Of a stretch of DNA of 50,208 bases, positions 16,188 through 24,908 are shown piece after piece (position 1 is the stretch's first letter; every line of letters begins with the position of its first letter). Location: the IMG/VR virus record IMGVR_UViG_3300031576_000067, positions 1 to 50,208 of that record. One strand, written 5' to 3'. Under the pieces are notes generated by a model. The model was not told where the DNA came from and ran no database searches. It saw nothing but the letters and a program-made list of their open reading frames with translations. This stretch comes from a virus. Made by a program: the position numbers and the translations under genes.

Positions 16188-19100
16188 TTACCCTGGAAAC
16201 TCAATGGGATCATCTACATCTATCTCATTACGGCGATATGCGTCGAGTGCCGCTTGCTTCGAGGGAAACTTCCGGACTTCTTTTTTATCGTTTGTACTAG
16301 AAGCTTGGAAAAGCCCGTAGTGTGATTCTTGTACCGGCATGTGCATTGGACGAGGTTGCCCCAGCGCAAACAAGTTCTTGCTTGGCAACATCTTCTCAAG
16401 GGCTTCTGTCCGTGCTGCCTCGGTAACCGGTACGTGGACCGAAAAGGCATCACCGTCATGGTCAGCGTTGAAGCCCGCTTCGATCAGTGGCGGCAGAGCC
16501 AATGACTTATCCAACCGCAAACGAGGCTTTAGCGCCAAGATGTTGAACTTGTGAAGAGTTGGAGCACGGTTAGCCAGTACCGGACGCTCCAGTAGAACCT
16601 CGTCAAGTACTGCCTTCGCTCGTGGGGTACGTGCTTCGATCTCATCCGAGGCTTGAACAGCAGGAAGGCCACGCTGCACTAACTTCCGCATAACGAACGG
16701 CTGATACATGCTCCAAGCCATTTCCTGTGGAAGCCCAATCTCATCCATGCCTAGCGTTGGATCTGGCACGATGACCGCGCGTCCAGTTACGTCTTGGGGC
16801 TTTCCAAGAAGCTTGAACTGAAACATGCCCGTCTTCGGACTCGACCCAACGATATCCTCGAGGAAGCCTTTCAGTTCCTTCTGCTTACCTTGTGGAGATA
16901 CTGGATCGCCTAGTCCCGAGATAGCCTTAGCTGCATCGTATAGGCCTAGCTTCTCCGCACCCAAGGACTCATCAGGAAGGTCGGGCTTGAGATCGATGAG
17001 TTGGCGATTGACGTGGATAACGTCAGCGTACAGCTGGTTTACCGCACTCTTGATTGGTGCTTCTTCCCCCCGGAACGTCACGGGACGAAACATAGGAGGG
17101 ATGACGGGGAGCTTCCGGATCATCAGCTCTTCTGGCCGAATACCGTTCTTCTGAAGAGTCTCGAAGTACCCCTTTACCTTCACTGCGTTATCGCGCCCAG
17201 TGCGCTTACCCGAATCAATCAGGCGATTCTGAGATGCGAGTGCCTCGACGGGGTTTATCTTAGTAAGGGCCGATACAAGTGCCTCGCCTCCACCCTTCCC
17301 ATCAATAGTGTCTCGGTGAGCGATGATGTCACGCATCTTCTTCTCGGTAATCCCGAGAATACGCATCACCGGCTCTTCCATCACAGGGTTGGGGATGGGT
17401 TCTGCTAGAGCAATGTGCCCCCACCGCTCCCCTCGAGGTCCCCCGGTTACCGCTTCGTCAAACAGCCCCCCCTTCTCCGGATTGAAGTCACGACGACGGA
17501 ACATGAGAGCATTGTCAATTGTCCCCTTGGACAACTGCTCAGTGTCTCTGTCCGTCATCGGAAGAAGCTGGCTTGCGTTTGGGAGCTTCTTGACGTTGAT
17601 CCCCGAAGCCCGCAGCGAGTTCTCGAACTTGTTGTAGATGAAGGGAATCTTCGGGGAAGGAAGCGGATAGCCCAGGCGGAGTGCTCGCCAGAAGTCTGTG
17701 TTCTTCTGTCCCTTTACCAAATACATGTCCCGAATGTTTTCGATAGCTCCATGGGAGAGCAGTGCGTTAAGCTCAAGGTTTCCTACACGCTTAGCCCCTT
17801 CAACACCACCCTTTGCGGGAAGCTCTTCGCTAGTGTATGGACCGATCGTACGTGCACCGAACCCCGACTTAGCCGTCTTCGAGATCTTCAACATGAAGCT
17901 CTCTCCCGTAAGTACGTTCGGGATCTTGCGACCGGTCATCGGGTCGGTGAGGGTCTCCGTATCTTTTAACCCGTGCTTGGCGAGTAAGTCCTGCGTCATC
18001 TTGAGGTTGCTGGTTGCTCCGAAACCTTCGACAAGGACAGGTTGCCCCGTCTTCCGAGCTACCTTTCCTAAGGCAGCCTCGAAGACCTGTGCTGGATTGA
18101 TGCGAGAGATGATCCCCAGAGGGTTGAGCATAATTTCCAGGGGACGACCATCTTCGGCCGTAGGCATCTGATCATCAGGGAGGATGAGCGATACAACCCC
18201 CTTGTTTCCATAACGCCCAGAGTTTCCTGACCATACTGGCTTTCCGTTGCGCCGAACATACAATAAGCCGTTGGGTACAGTAGCACAGAAAATCATACCG
18301 GAATAGTTAATCCATGCTTCAACCTGAGTCTTTTGGCTTTCAGTCTGACTATGATTGACTGAAGGCGTATTCTTGGTACGAACAATACCAACCTTGTACA
18401 TAATGTGTTTGGCTTCGATATAATGTCCGTTAGCAGGAGTAATCCCCTTATTCAGCACGTTTCCCGAAAGGCCTATCTTCAGGCAAATCTCAGAAACATC
18501 ATCGGCAAGTTGTTTGGACGTAGTTTGATACTGCATTACCCCCTTAGGGCTTACGTGCCCGTCACAAGCAATCATAGCATCTAGCAAAATCTGAAGCTCA
18601 CTCGAAGCCCAACCCAAGTATTCTCGAGGTACATACTTCTTCCACGCCTTTCCAAGAGGACGCAAAAAGGTTGCTAGAGGCTTAGAATAAATCCTGAACT
18701 TATAATTCTTTGTATAGACATAATGAAGTCCAAGCCGCTTTAGGCATGCTGCGATCTTTTCTTTGACAATCCCCTCTTTCTTCTTAGTAATTTCTACCCC
18801 GTAGGACCCCGACGGTTCGTGCCAGAAACAATTTCCATCCGCAAGGTAGTACCCAAAAAATTCTGCCCAGTCTTGAGAATTAAACAGAAGGGAGCCAGTG
18901 TCACGGTTGCCCCTTCCTCCTTGTCCGGCAACTACTGTAATCCCTGGAATCACCACTATTGAAGGCGTAAAGCCTCTCCAGGTGTCAACATCTTTCTTGT
19001 ACCGAACGAATTCCCCGAATACATCTACAGCCTTAACCTTTTTCCATTCTTGATTTTTTACTCGACGTGGATCCCCGCAAGCTACATACATGTCATGACT

Positions 19101-21626
19101 AGGAGTCACTACTAGATCAACTTGTTGTGTCTCAATCTTATACATCAACCCACTATATGTTTGAGTTATTAGCTGCTGGGGACATTGGTATTCAAGCTCA
19201 TGGGTTGTTGGATTTAACGTTGCAAATTTCGTGGACATAGAGGCGACTGACCACTTAATCCAACCTTCTGCAGTTAAAACTTCTGTTTGATTGTCATAAC
19301 AAAGCTTATCGGCAACCTTTACCGGAGCTTCAGTCTTGACGTTGACCTTGATTCCCTTGTTCGTCTTTACGACGTCAATGATCTTCCCATCGTAGTCATG
19401 GTCCCATGTTACTGAGACATCTTCGTACGCATCTTGAAGGTTCTTGTGAAGCTTCCCTAACATGAGATCGGTAGTGGATAGCGTCTTCTTCTGAAGGCCC
19501 AGAATGATAGGGTCACCAGGCTTCACCATTGTCCCCGGCTTAATTACACCCTGGTCATCAAGGATGGCCGTCTGTTCACGCGAATACGCCGTTGGAAAGA
19601 ACGAGATATACCTGTTCAACCCAAGCAACGTATTTTTATCCGGAGTTAAGTCCTTCCCATATAAGTGCTCAGACGTTAGCTTCTTGGCTGCGGACTCCGA
19701 TACGACGATGCCGTCGTCACTGCCGTACCCCTTGTATGGGATGTAACCGACGCGAAGATTTCGCCCAATAGCGAGCGTTCCTGCTTTATCTGCAAAGTTC
19801 GTCGTCGCGAGAAGATCTCCGGCTTTGACCTTGTCCCCAACCTTGACCTTTACGTTCTTAGCATGGATGAATGTCTGACGGTTAAAAGGAAAGTTCTCGT
19901 AGATATCCTGGATGTGTTCTTTGCCCTTAGCATCACGCACTACGATCTGATCGGCATCGACAGTAACGACTTCTCCGTCGAACCGTGCAACGTGTGCTGC
20001 GATCTTATGGCCAATCAGGTTCTCGAAACTACGGTCTTCCCCCGGCATCTTTGACTGGACGAGAGGAGCCTCACCATTCACCAACGGAAGCGTTTGAGCG
20101 AAGGCCTTCCCTGCCATAAGCAGGCGGTTACCCGATACGCTGTTTACCATAGGTACAAGGTTCGAGGACAGGGCAAACATGCCAGACGCGCTGGGAAGCT
20201 CATACTCAACATCCCCACGGGCAGCCGTCTCCATGTGACCCTTGTTCATCACCTTTACGCGTGCGTTACCCTTCGCCATCTCTCCAGGGAAAGCTACGTT
20301 ACTGAGTGCCATAGTATCGGCGGTAACATGATCCAGCTTTCCCGTCTTGATATTGCGAACCTGGGTGTAGATACTCTTGTTTGGTCCCTTGAAGGCGTTG
20401 TAGGCTAAGCGCACGTCGACGCCAATTTTATTGCTCTCGGGTCCTCTGATGGGGTCGATAATCCCGAACTGGCTTGAGTGAACATTGCGTGCTTCCATCG
20501 GTACGCTTTGGATGGACGGAATCCCACCCTCGCCCAACGCAATGGCACGTTGTTGTTGATCAAGAAGGTCAACGGGATTGATTTCCTCGAGAGGCAGTGC
20601 TCGTGCATCCCCTTGAAGCAAAGCCCGAAGCTGGGGCGTAAAGAATCCTGCCGGCATGCCCTTCAAGGACTTCTTCTTCTCCACCTTCTGCATCAATAGC
20701 CGGCGCATGCGTCCAGCATCCTTCTCTACCTTCTCGGAGAGAAAGTCCTCCACCCCATGGAACGTACGGAAACGGATGGAGTCACGATCGTCCGGCTCTT
20801 CAGTTCCGCGGTTAATATTCAGGATGCGCTTGGTAGCATCGATAATCGTTGATTTCTCGATCTTGTCATAGGCCGTCCCAAGGGTAGCCTTTGTTACCTC
20901 AGAATCAAGCTTCGATGTCTGGAACGCATCGTAAACAGCATGAGCCTTCTCTTGGTCTGACAAATTCCGATCTGGACGCTCCCCCAATACGCGTTCGTAG
21001 ATGTTATTGAGCGCGCGAGGGTCCTTGACTGCCTTATTAGCAGTGAGGATGTCTGACCCCCAAGACTTCTCAAGCGTGGCATCGTCTACCCCTACGGCTT
21101 TCAGCCAAGGATAGAGCGCACGACTTGAGTTCCCAAGCTGCATCTGAAACACACCAGAGGTTGGCTCCATCGTCAGACGGAAGCCCATCCCCGTGCCTGG
21201 GATCACGTTGAACTGTGATTCGAGTTCGCCGTTCTCGCGCACGCGATTGTACACGCCAGACTTCAGACGGTACTGGTTAACTACCGCGTACTCGTTTCCT
21301 CCTGCAATCATTGTGCCGCGAGGGGTCAAGTATGGAAGGTGAGCAAGCACCTTGTTGGTCTTCTCTACTGTCTTCCCAGAGAGCTTGTCAATCAGCTCTA
21401 CCCGTCCACGAATAGGAAGGACAAGATCGCGTCCTTCAAGTAGATGCTTCTTTTGGTCTGCTAAAGTGTATCGAGTGTAAGGAATCTCAATGTTCGACAA
21501 CTTGACGTCATACATCTTCCCTAGAATCAAGGGATTCTTTTCAAATGCCGACTTGACCCGATCAATCACCGCATGTCGGGTGGCTGTCGTATCAGAAAAG
21601 TCACGTAGTTGAACTGGTTCAGTCAT
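16188..21626 (-). CDS. RNA polymerase beta subunit fused to N-terminal half of beta', interrupted by an intein
   Basis: 1812 residues, 1452 without the intein. Beta signatures in order: LTPRGTMIAGGNEYAVVNQY, then NVHSSQFGIIDPIRGPESNK, then NRLLMAGKAFAQ, then GYGSDDGIVVSE, then the catalytic loop DKL/SGRYGNKGVVS split by the intein, then SGFGARTIGPYTSEELPAKG. Near residue 1340 beta' begins without a break: FRRRDFNPEKGGLFDE, GHIALAEPI, LLGKPQDVTGRAVIV, RAPTLHKFNI and the metal-binding NADHDGD (canonical NADFDGD). The protein stops soon after, near the position where cyanobacterial beta' is split. The N-terminal beta' zinc ribbon is absent. It transcribes phage DNA together with the C-terminal beta' protein. 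No alpha, omega or sigma gene was seen here. Confidence 0.95.
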   Translation of the reverse strand: MTEPVQLRDFSDTTATRHAVIDRVKSAFEKNPLILGKMYDVKLSNIEIPYTRYTLADQKKHLLEGRDLVLPIRGRVELIDKLSGKTVEKTNKVLAHLPYLTPRGTMIAGGNEYAVVNQYRLKSGVYNRVRENGELESQFNVIPGTGMGFRLTMEPTSGVFQMQLGNSSRALYPWLKAVGVDDATLEKSWGSDILTANKAVKDPRALNNIYERVLGERPDRNLSDQEKAHAVYDAFQTSKLDSEVTKATLGTAYDKIEKSTIIDATKRILNINRGTEEPDDRDSIRFRTFHGVEDFLSEKVEKDAGRMRRLLMQKVEKKKSLKGMPAGFFTPQLRALLQGDARALPLEEINPVDLLDQQQRAIALGEGGIPSIQSVPMEARNVHSSQFGIIDPIRGPESNKIGVDVRLAYNAFKGPNKSIYTQVRNIKTGKLDHVTADTMALSNVAFPGEMAKGNARVKVMNKGHMETAARGDVEYELPSASGMFALSSNLVPMVNSVSGNRLLMAGKAFAQTLPLVNGEAPLVQSKMPGEDRSFENLIGHKIAAHVARFDGEVVTVDADQIVVRDAKGKEHIQDIYENFPFNRQTFIHAKNVKVKVGDKVKAGDLLATTNFADKAGTLAIGRNLRVGYIPYKGYGSDDGIVVSESAAKKLTSEHLYGKDLTPDKNTLLGLNRYISFFPTAYSREQTAILDDQGVIKPGTMVKPGDPIILGLQKKTLSTTDLMLGKLHKNLQDAYEDVSVTWDHDYDGKIIDVVKTNKGIKVNVKTEAPVKVADKLCYDNQTEVLTAEGWIKWSVASMSTKFATLNPTTHELEYQCPQQLITQTYSGLMYKIETQQVDLVVTPSHDMYVACGDPRRVKNQEWKKVKAVDVFGEFVRYKKDVDTWRGFTPSIVVIPGITVVAGQGGRGNRDTGSLLFNSQDWAEFFGYYLADGNCFWHEPSGSYGVEITKKKEGIVKEKIAACLKRLGLHYVYTKNYKFRIYSKPLATFLRPLGKAWKKYVPREYLGWASSELQILLDAMIACDGHVSPKGVMQYQTTSKQLADDVSEICLKIGLSGNVLNKGITPANGHYIEAKHIMYKVGIVRTKNTPSVNHSQTESQKTQVEAWINYSGMIFCATVPNGLLYVRRNGKPVWSGNSGRYGNKGVVSLILPDDQMPTAEDGRPLEIMLNPLGIISRINPAQVFEAALGKVARKTGQPVLVEGFGATSNLKMTQDLLAKHGLKDTETLTDPMTGRKIPNVLTGESFMLKISKTAKSGFGARTIGPYTSEELPAKGGVEGAKRVGNLELNALLSHGAIENIRDMYLVKGQKNTDFWRALRLGYPLPSPKIPFIYNKFENSLRASGINVKKLPNASQLLPMTDRDTEQLSKGTIDNALMFRRRDFNPEKGGLFDEAVTGGPRGERWGHIALAEPIPNPVMEEPVMRILGITEKKMRDIIAHRDTIDGKGGGEALVSALTKINPVEALASQNRLIDSGKRTGRDNAVKVKGYFETLQKNGIRPEELMIRKLPVIPPMFRPVTFRGEEAPIKSAVNQLYADVIHVNRQLIDLKPDLPDESLGAEKLGLYDAAKAISGLGDPVSPQGKQKELKGFLEDIVGSSPKTGMFQFKLLGKPQDVTGRAVIVPDPTLGMDEIGLPQEMAWSMYQPFVMRKLVQRGLPAVQASDEIEARTPRAKAVLDEVLLERPVLANRAPTLHKFNILALKPRLRLDKSLALPPLIEAGFNADHDGDAFSVHVPVTEAARTEALEKMLPSKNLFALGQPRPMHMPVQESHYGLFQASSTNDKKEVRKFPSKQAALDAYRRNEIDVDDPIEFPG
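18222..19301 (-). mobile_element. Intein with LAGLIDADG endonuclease in the RNA polymerase beta catalytic loop
   Basis: 360 residues within the polymerase fusion, from Cys776 to Asn1135. Splicing block A starts CYDNQTEVLTAEGW. Block B is VVTPSHDMYVACG with the TxxH motif. The C-terminal blocks end VRRNGKPVWSGN, followed by Ser as the +1 extein nucleophile. The usual penultimate His is replaced by Gly. Two endonuclease helices are visible: FFGYYLADGNC and LDAMIACDGHVS. The insertion splits the invariant DK(L/M)-(S/A)GR-GNKG segment. Base composition is clearly more AT-rich than the flanks. Precise splicing should restore VADKL-SGRYGNKGV. Confidence 0.92.
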
Positions 21627-21646
21627 GGGACTGCGTACCTGCTCCG

Positions 21647-21838
21647 TTATGCAGAGTCTTCACTAAGCTGACGTGCTAGAGATAACACACGATCCGCAAG
21701 GATTGGTGTCGCCCTTTTCTCCTGCAGCTTTGTTTGGCGTGCAAGCCATGTACTGGCTATTAAACCCAAAAACCCTTGTTTTTCAAGGGTTTCAGAGAAG
21801 CCACGAACATAGCCATCATATTCGGGGTTACTGGCCAT
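21647..21838 (-). CDS. Small signature-bearing protein
   Basis: 63 residues from the ATG at 21838, which overlaps the previous stop by 11 bases. A longer frame reaches upstream but would run deep into the preceding gene. It begins NPEYDGYVRGFSETLEKQGF, a clear member of the recurrent N-terminal signature family, and continues as a basic helix (TWLARQTKLQEKRATP). It consists of little more than the signature and one helix. It precedes the RNA polymerase fusion gene by 20 bases. Confidence 0.6.
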   Translation of the reverse strand: MASNPEYDGYVRGFSETLEKQGFLGLIASTWLARQTKLQEKRATPILADRVLSLARQLSEDSA

Positions 21839-22520
21839 AGTACTGTTGTGGGCCCCCAGTGTAACTATAGGGATTATACTGCGGTTGATACTGTTGCTGT
21901 GGCGGGGGGTATCCATACTGATATTGACCAGGTTGTCCACCTCCGCCGAACATCTTGCTCAGACCCCAGATGCCTAGGCCACCGGCCCCAAGAAGGCCTG
22001 CCCCCGTGAGCCACGGGTGCTTACCCGCGAGATCACCAAAACCGGCTCCTGCGAGACCTGCCAGTGCAGGCAGCTGAGCTAGCCCGTTCCACGCAGTATC
22101 AAGGCCCTTCTGCGCGCCTTCAGGAAGCATGCCCCGGAAGGCATCGCCAATGTTCTCTGCCCCTTGAAAGTTCTTTAGAAGGGGGTATTTCTCGAGCATG
22201 TCCTTTTCCGCTTGAGCAGCAGCACCGGATCCAGCTCGCGCTGTTTCAGCATCGATCACCTTACGTACAGACCCGCCAACATCCCCAGATGTCACTGCAC
22301 CTTTTACGGCGGAAACAACTGGATCTTGCTGGAGATTCTGCCACTTGTTGGTGACTTTGTCTCGAATGCCTTGGTACGCGCCAATTGGCTTATACGCAAG
22401 ATTTGCCAAAGGGCTTGTCACATTGCGAGACCACCAGCCTTCTTTTGCTAGCTTCTCAAGGCCGGCGTGAAACCCCTCTGCGAACCCTAGGTTAGAAAGG
22501 TAGTCGGGCGGATGTTTCAT
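21828..22520 (-). CDS. Signature-bearing PW/glycine-zipper protein with Gln/Tyr-rich tail
   Basis: 230 residues from the ATG at 22520, supported by GGAGG nine bases upstream. An ATG at 22553 is less likely. The N-terminus contains GFAEGFHAGLEKLAKEGWW (recurrent signature). Near residues 165-195 is KHPWLTGAGLLGAGGLGIWG, the PW + glycine zipper hydrophobic module shared with several neighbours. The C-terminus is a Gly/Tyr/Gln/Pro-rich tail (QYQYGYPPPQQQYQPQ). It overlaps the preceding gene by 29 bases. Probably a membrane-active virion protein. Confidence 0.62.
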   Translation of the reverse strand: MKHPPDYLSNLGFAEGFHAGLEKLAKEGWWSRNVTSPLANLAYKPIGAYQGIRDKVTNKWQNLQQDPVVSAVKGAVTSGDVGGSVRKVIDAETARAGSGAAAQAEKDMLEKYPLLKNFQGAENIGDAFRGMLPEGAQKGLDTAWNGLAQLPALAGLAGAGFGDLAGKHPWLTGAGLLGAGGLGIWGLSKMFGGGGQPGQYQYGYPPPQQQYQPQYNPYSYTGGPQQYYGQ

Positions 22521-23319
22521 CTTCCCAAACCTCCCCGGTCTCTGGATCAACATACTTCATTGAGAGTTGTGGCTCTTTAAAGACAGAAGGGGGGCGCTTC
22601 TCTGGCTTCCACTGAGAGCGACCGTAATTGTATGCTGCGAGAGACCCAGCGCCTAATCCTGCGCCCGCTAGAATTGCTGCGAGATTAGCCGCCCCCTGAA
22701 GCGCCCAAGGAGTCATGGACTTAATGCTGACCCCGGTAGTATCCGTTTCACCATCGGCTTCTTTTGCTAATCCCTCTAGCCAAGCATCTGCAAAGACGTC
22801 AAGTTCTTGTGTGGTATCAGCTGCGAACTTAGGAATAGCTCCCTCTTCTAGCTTTTTAAGCTTTGCCTTTAGTTTTTCGCGGCGTTCTAGCTGATCCAAA
22901 CTATTGTAAAGATTGTATGCACCCATCGCCGCCCAGGGTAAGCTAGCCATAAGCGCCATATTTCGGGTAGCTCCACCCAAAAAGGCATCAGGGTCTTTGC
23001 CGAAACCAAACTGTAGCAGTTGGTCTGTGACAGTTGCACCCTTTTCGATACTCGCTTCCTTTTCCTTTTTCTTTTTTGGCTTTGTCTTCTTTACATATAC
23101 ACTAAGCTTGCTTGGAGAGCGCAGTTCATCCTCATACCAGCTATTGTTCATGTAGTTGGAGAGGAGCCCACTACCTAAGCCTGCAGCAGAAAGCAGAGCA
23201 GCAGAGCGGAGCCAGGGGTTCATATCTGTCACCCCCCCCCAGAACCCACCCATGGACCCTGGTTGGCCCTGTTTCAGAAGACCCTGTAACTCAGTTAGTT
23301 CTTGATGTAGGTCGCCCAT
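22492..23319 (-). CDS. Two-module glycine-zipper protein with internal signature
   Basis: 275 residues from the ATG at 23319. A TTG at 23355 is the alternative. Module one has NPWLRSAALLSAAGLGSGLL (PW + glycine zipper) followed by a very basic stretch (KKTKPKKKKEKEASIEKGA). The centre holds FADAWLEGLAKEADG, an internal copy of the signature, and then TPWALQGAANLAAILAGAG, a second PW + zipper. This looks like a fusion or duplication of the signature/zipper unit. It ends with a short acidic soluble tail. Probably a multi-span membrane-active virion protein. Confidence 0.58.
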   Translation of the reverse strand: MGDLHQELTELQGLLKQGQPGSMGGFWGGVTDMNPWLRSAALLSAAGLGSGLLSNYMNNSWYEDELRSPSKLSVYVKKTKPKKKKEKEASIEKGATVTDQLLQFGFGKDPDAFLGGATRNMALMASLPWAAMGAYNLYNSLDQLERREKLKAKLKKLEEGAIPKFAADTTQELDVFADAWLEGLAKEADGETDTTGVSIKSMTPWALQGAANLAAILAGAGLGAGSLAAYNYGRSQWKPEKRPPSVFKEPQLSMKYVDPETGEVWEDETSARLPF

Positions 23320-23621
23320 TTTACCGCGATCCTCAAGTAGCCCTCTTTCGTCCAACTCTTGTCTTCACACAGCAACATCTTCTCGCCGTTTAGGATTTCC
23401 GTGGTGAGATCGGCGTACTCGTCCGTGTGGGCGGAGTCTTCCATGTAGAAGACCTTAAAGATAGCTTTCCACTTACACCCTGGGGGAAGTGAAAACATGG
23501 AGTTGGTGGTTGGCTCCATGACGCCAGGAAAGTAGTCGGGGTCTGCAGTTGCTGCCGGTGGCGCGGTTTTCGGAAAGGGAGCAGAAACAAATGGGGCTTG
23601 AAGCTCATTTTCGCCAAACAT
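23295..23621 (-). CDS. Unknown small soluble protein
   Basis: 108 residues. A Pro/Ala-rich N-terminus is followed by an alpha/beta body (KWKAIFKVFYMEDSAHTDEY, then EGYLRIAVKWATYIKN). It shares neither the signature nor the zipper of its neighbours, and I do not recognise a fold. The start overlaps the stop of the preceding gene (TAATG), and its end overlaps the next gene by 25 bases, so it is translationally linked to them. Confidence 0.5.
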   Translation of the reverse strand: MFGENELQAPFVSAPFPKTAPPAATADPDYFPGVMEPTTNSMFSLPPGCKWKAIFKVFYMEDSAHTDEYADLTTEILNGEKMLLCEDKSWTKEGYLRIAVKWATYIKN

Positions 23622-23989
23622 TAGTAAGTCCGTCCTCGGGTCTTTTCTTCGAGTTGCTTTTGCTTCTCAAGATCAGTGAAATACTTCTGTACCTCCAGCT
23701 GATTCTTAAGCATATCCTCAAAGGGCTTTTCTTGCTCACGACGCATGATATCCCGAGCTTCTGCATCGGATTTAATCCATGCACCACCTAGCCCAAGACC
23801 AGCACCTAACCCCGTCCCGCCTGCGAGGGCCCATAAAGGCATTCCAGCCAGAATACCTAGACCTTTGCCGGCAACATCCCACCAACTCCCCGCCTTCTTC
23901 TCCATCAGAAGCCCCGGGATATCCCTCTTGTCATACCCCGCTACCGCAAGAGTATCTAGGAACCCATCCTTGAATGCCTGTGTGCTCAT
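23621..23989 (-). CDS. Signature-bearing PW/glycine-zipper protein
   Basis: 122 residues. The N-terminus reads AFKDGFLDTLAVAGYDKRDI, then LLMEKKAG, the longer form of the recurrent signature. Then comes GMPLWALAGGTGLGAGLGLG, a PLW variant of the PW + glycine zipper segment, and a charged C-terminal helix (EEKTRGRTY). Composition and layout match the small membrane-active family of this window. It starts immediately before the stop of the neighbouring signature gene. Confidence 0.6.
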   Translation of the reverse strand: MSTQAFKDGFLDTLAVAGYDKRDIPGLLMEKKAGSWWDVAGKGLGILAGMPLWALAGGTGLGAGLGLGGAWIKSDAEARDIMRREQEKPFEDMLKNQLEVQKYFTDLEKQKQLEEKTRGRTY

Positions 23990-24634
23990 TTAGAAGCTCG
24001 CTTTGTACGGACTGTACATCTCTTGCTCTGGCGTCCGCCGGAGATCAACGATGCGTGGCTCTAGAGATAGAAGCCGCCCACCATGCTGATATCCAAGGTA
24101 CCCGCCGAAGCCTAAAGCACCCAAAGAAATGAGTTTTTGAACAAGAGGAGACATCTGGCTCTTGTCCATGTTGTTCATAAATAAATAGTTGTTGAGTCCG
24201 GAGAGGGCGACTGCGCCTAACCCCGCACCAAGCAACTTACCTAAGCTGGATTCGCCCGGAGGGGAAATCTTGGGACGTTGCTCAAGCTTCCAAATTAGCC
24301 GATTCTTTTCTTCCGATGACAGGTTCGGATCTGAGTGAATCGACTGCATCACCTGTAGGAAAGATCGAAAGTTATCTGCCGGTAGTAGGCTCGGGGCATT
24401 CCCGAATGGATCAGTACCAAACTCCCCTGGGCTGAAGTCCCGCATATCAGCTTGATCGTCAAAAGCTGTTTTCTGCAGTGTCTCCGCAAACCCTTTTATG
24501 AAGGCCTTCTTTTCAGAAGACTCTACCTTCTCCGGAAGCTTATCCATGTCAGGCGTGTGCTTAGCCCAGCGCTTCGCCACTCGGGGGAGGTTCGAGAACA
24601 TCCACTTCCTCTGCGAGTCGCTCTGGAATGGCAT
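23990..24634 (-). CDS. Protein with two N-terminal motifs (SxxQRKWM and recurrent signature) and glycine zipper
   Basis: 214 residues. The start PFQSDSQRKWMFSNLP is a known short motif at the N-terminus of diverse phage proteins (pattern FxSxxQRRWMxxxxP). It runs into KKAFIKGFAETLQKTAF, the recurrent signature. After a charged region the segment LLGAGLGAVALSGLNNYLF and later ISLGALGFGGYLGY form two hydrophobic Gly-rich stretches. The gene overlaps the previous one by 74 bases, but its opening motif makes the start credible. It seems to carry two modular N-terminal tags in series. Confidence 0.65.
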   Translation of the reverse strand: MPFQSDSQRKWMFSNLPRVAKRWAKHTPDMDKLPEKVESSEKKAFIKGFAETLQKTAFDDQADMRDFSPGEFGTDPFGNAPSLLPADNFRSFLQVMQSIHSDPNLSSEEKNRLIWKLEQRPKISPPGESSLGKLLGAGLGAVALSGLNNYLFMNNMDKSQMSPLVQKLISLGALGFGGYLGYQHGGRLLSLEPRIVDLRRTPEQEMYSPYKASF

Positions 24635-24908
24635 CTTTCTTCTTCCGACGGGTGCGAGCTACTTTTTCAACTACTACTTTTTCACGAGGCGGGTAACAAG
24701 GCAGTGTTCCCAGGTTCCGTTCCCAGTCAAACTCAATGCGAATCCAGCCTTTCTCTAAAAGCTGAATACATTCCGGAGAAGCCAGGTAAGCATGTGAGAC
24801 GAGTAGCTTGCCTCCTGCAGGAAGGGTTTCGAGTGCTCCGAAGAGACCCGAGTGAACCCCTAGAGCGAACTTGACGCGACTTTCCAGATGATGCCTATGT
24901 TCGGTCAT
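24561..24908 (-). CDS. Unknown small basic protein
   Basis: 115 residues from the ATG at 24908, whose first base is the last base of the ligase stop (TAATG). It begins EHRHHLESRVKFALGVHSGL and has an alpha/beta body (PAGGKLLVSHAYLASPECIQ), then a basic region (RTRRKKKDAIPERLAEE). No family was recognised. Its tight coupling to the DNA ligase fusion hints at a related DNA-processing role, but that is context only. Confidence 0.5.
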   Translation of the reverse strand: MTEHRHHLESRVKFALGVHSGLFGALETLPAGGKLLVSHAYLASPECIQLLEKGWIRIEFDWERNLGTLPCYPPREKVVVEKVARTRRKKKDAIPERLAEEVDVLEPPPSGEALG

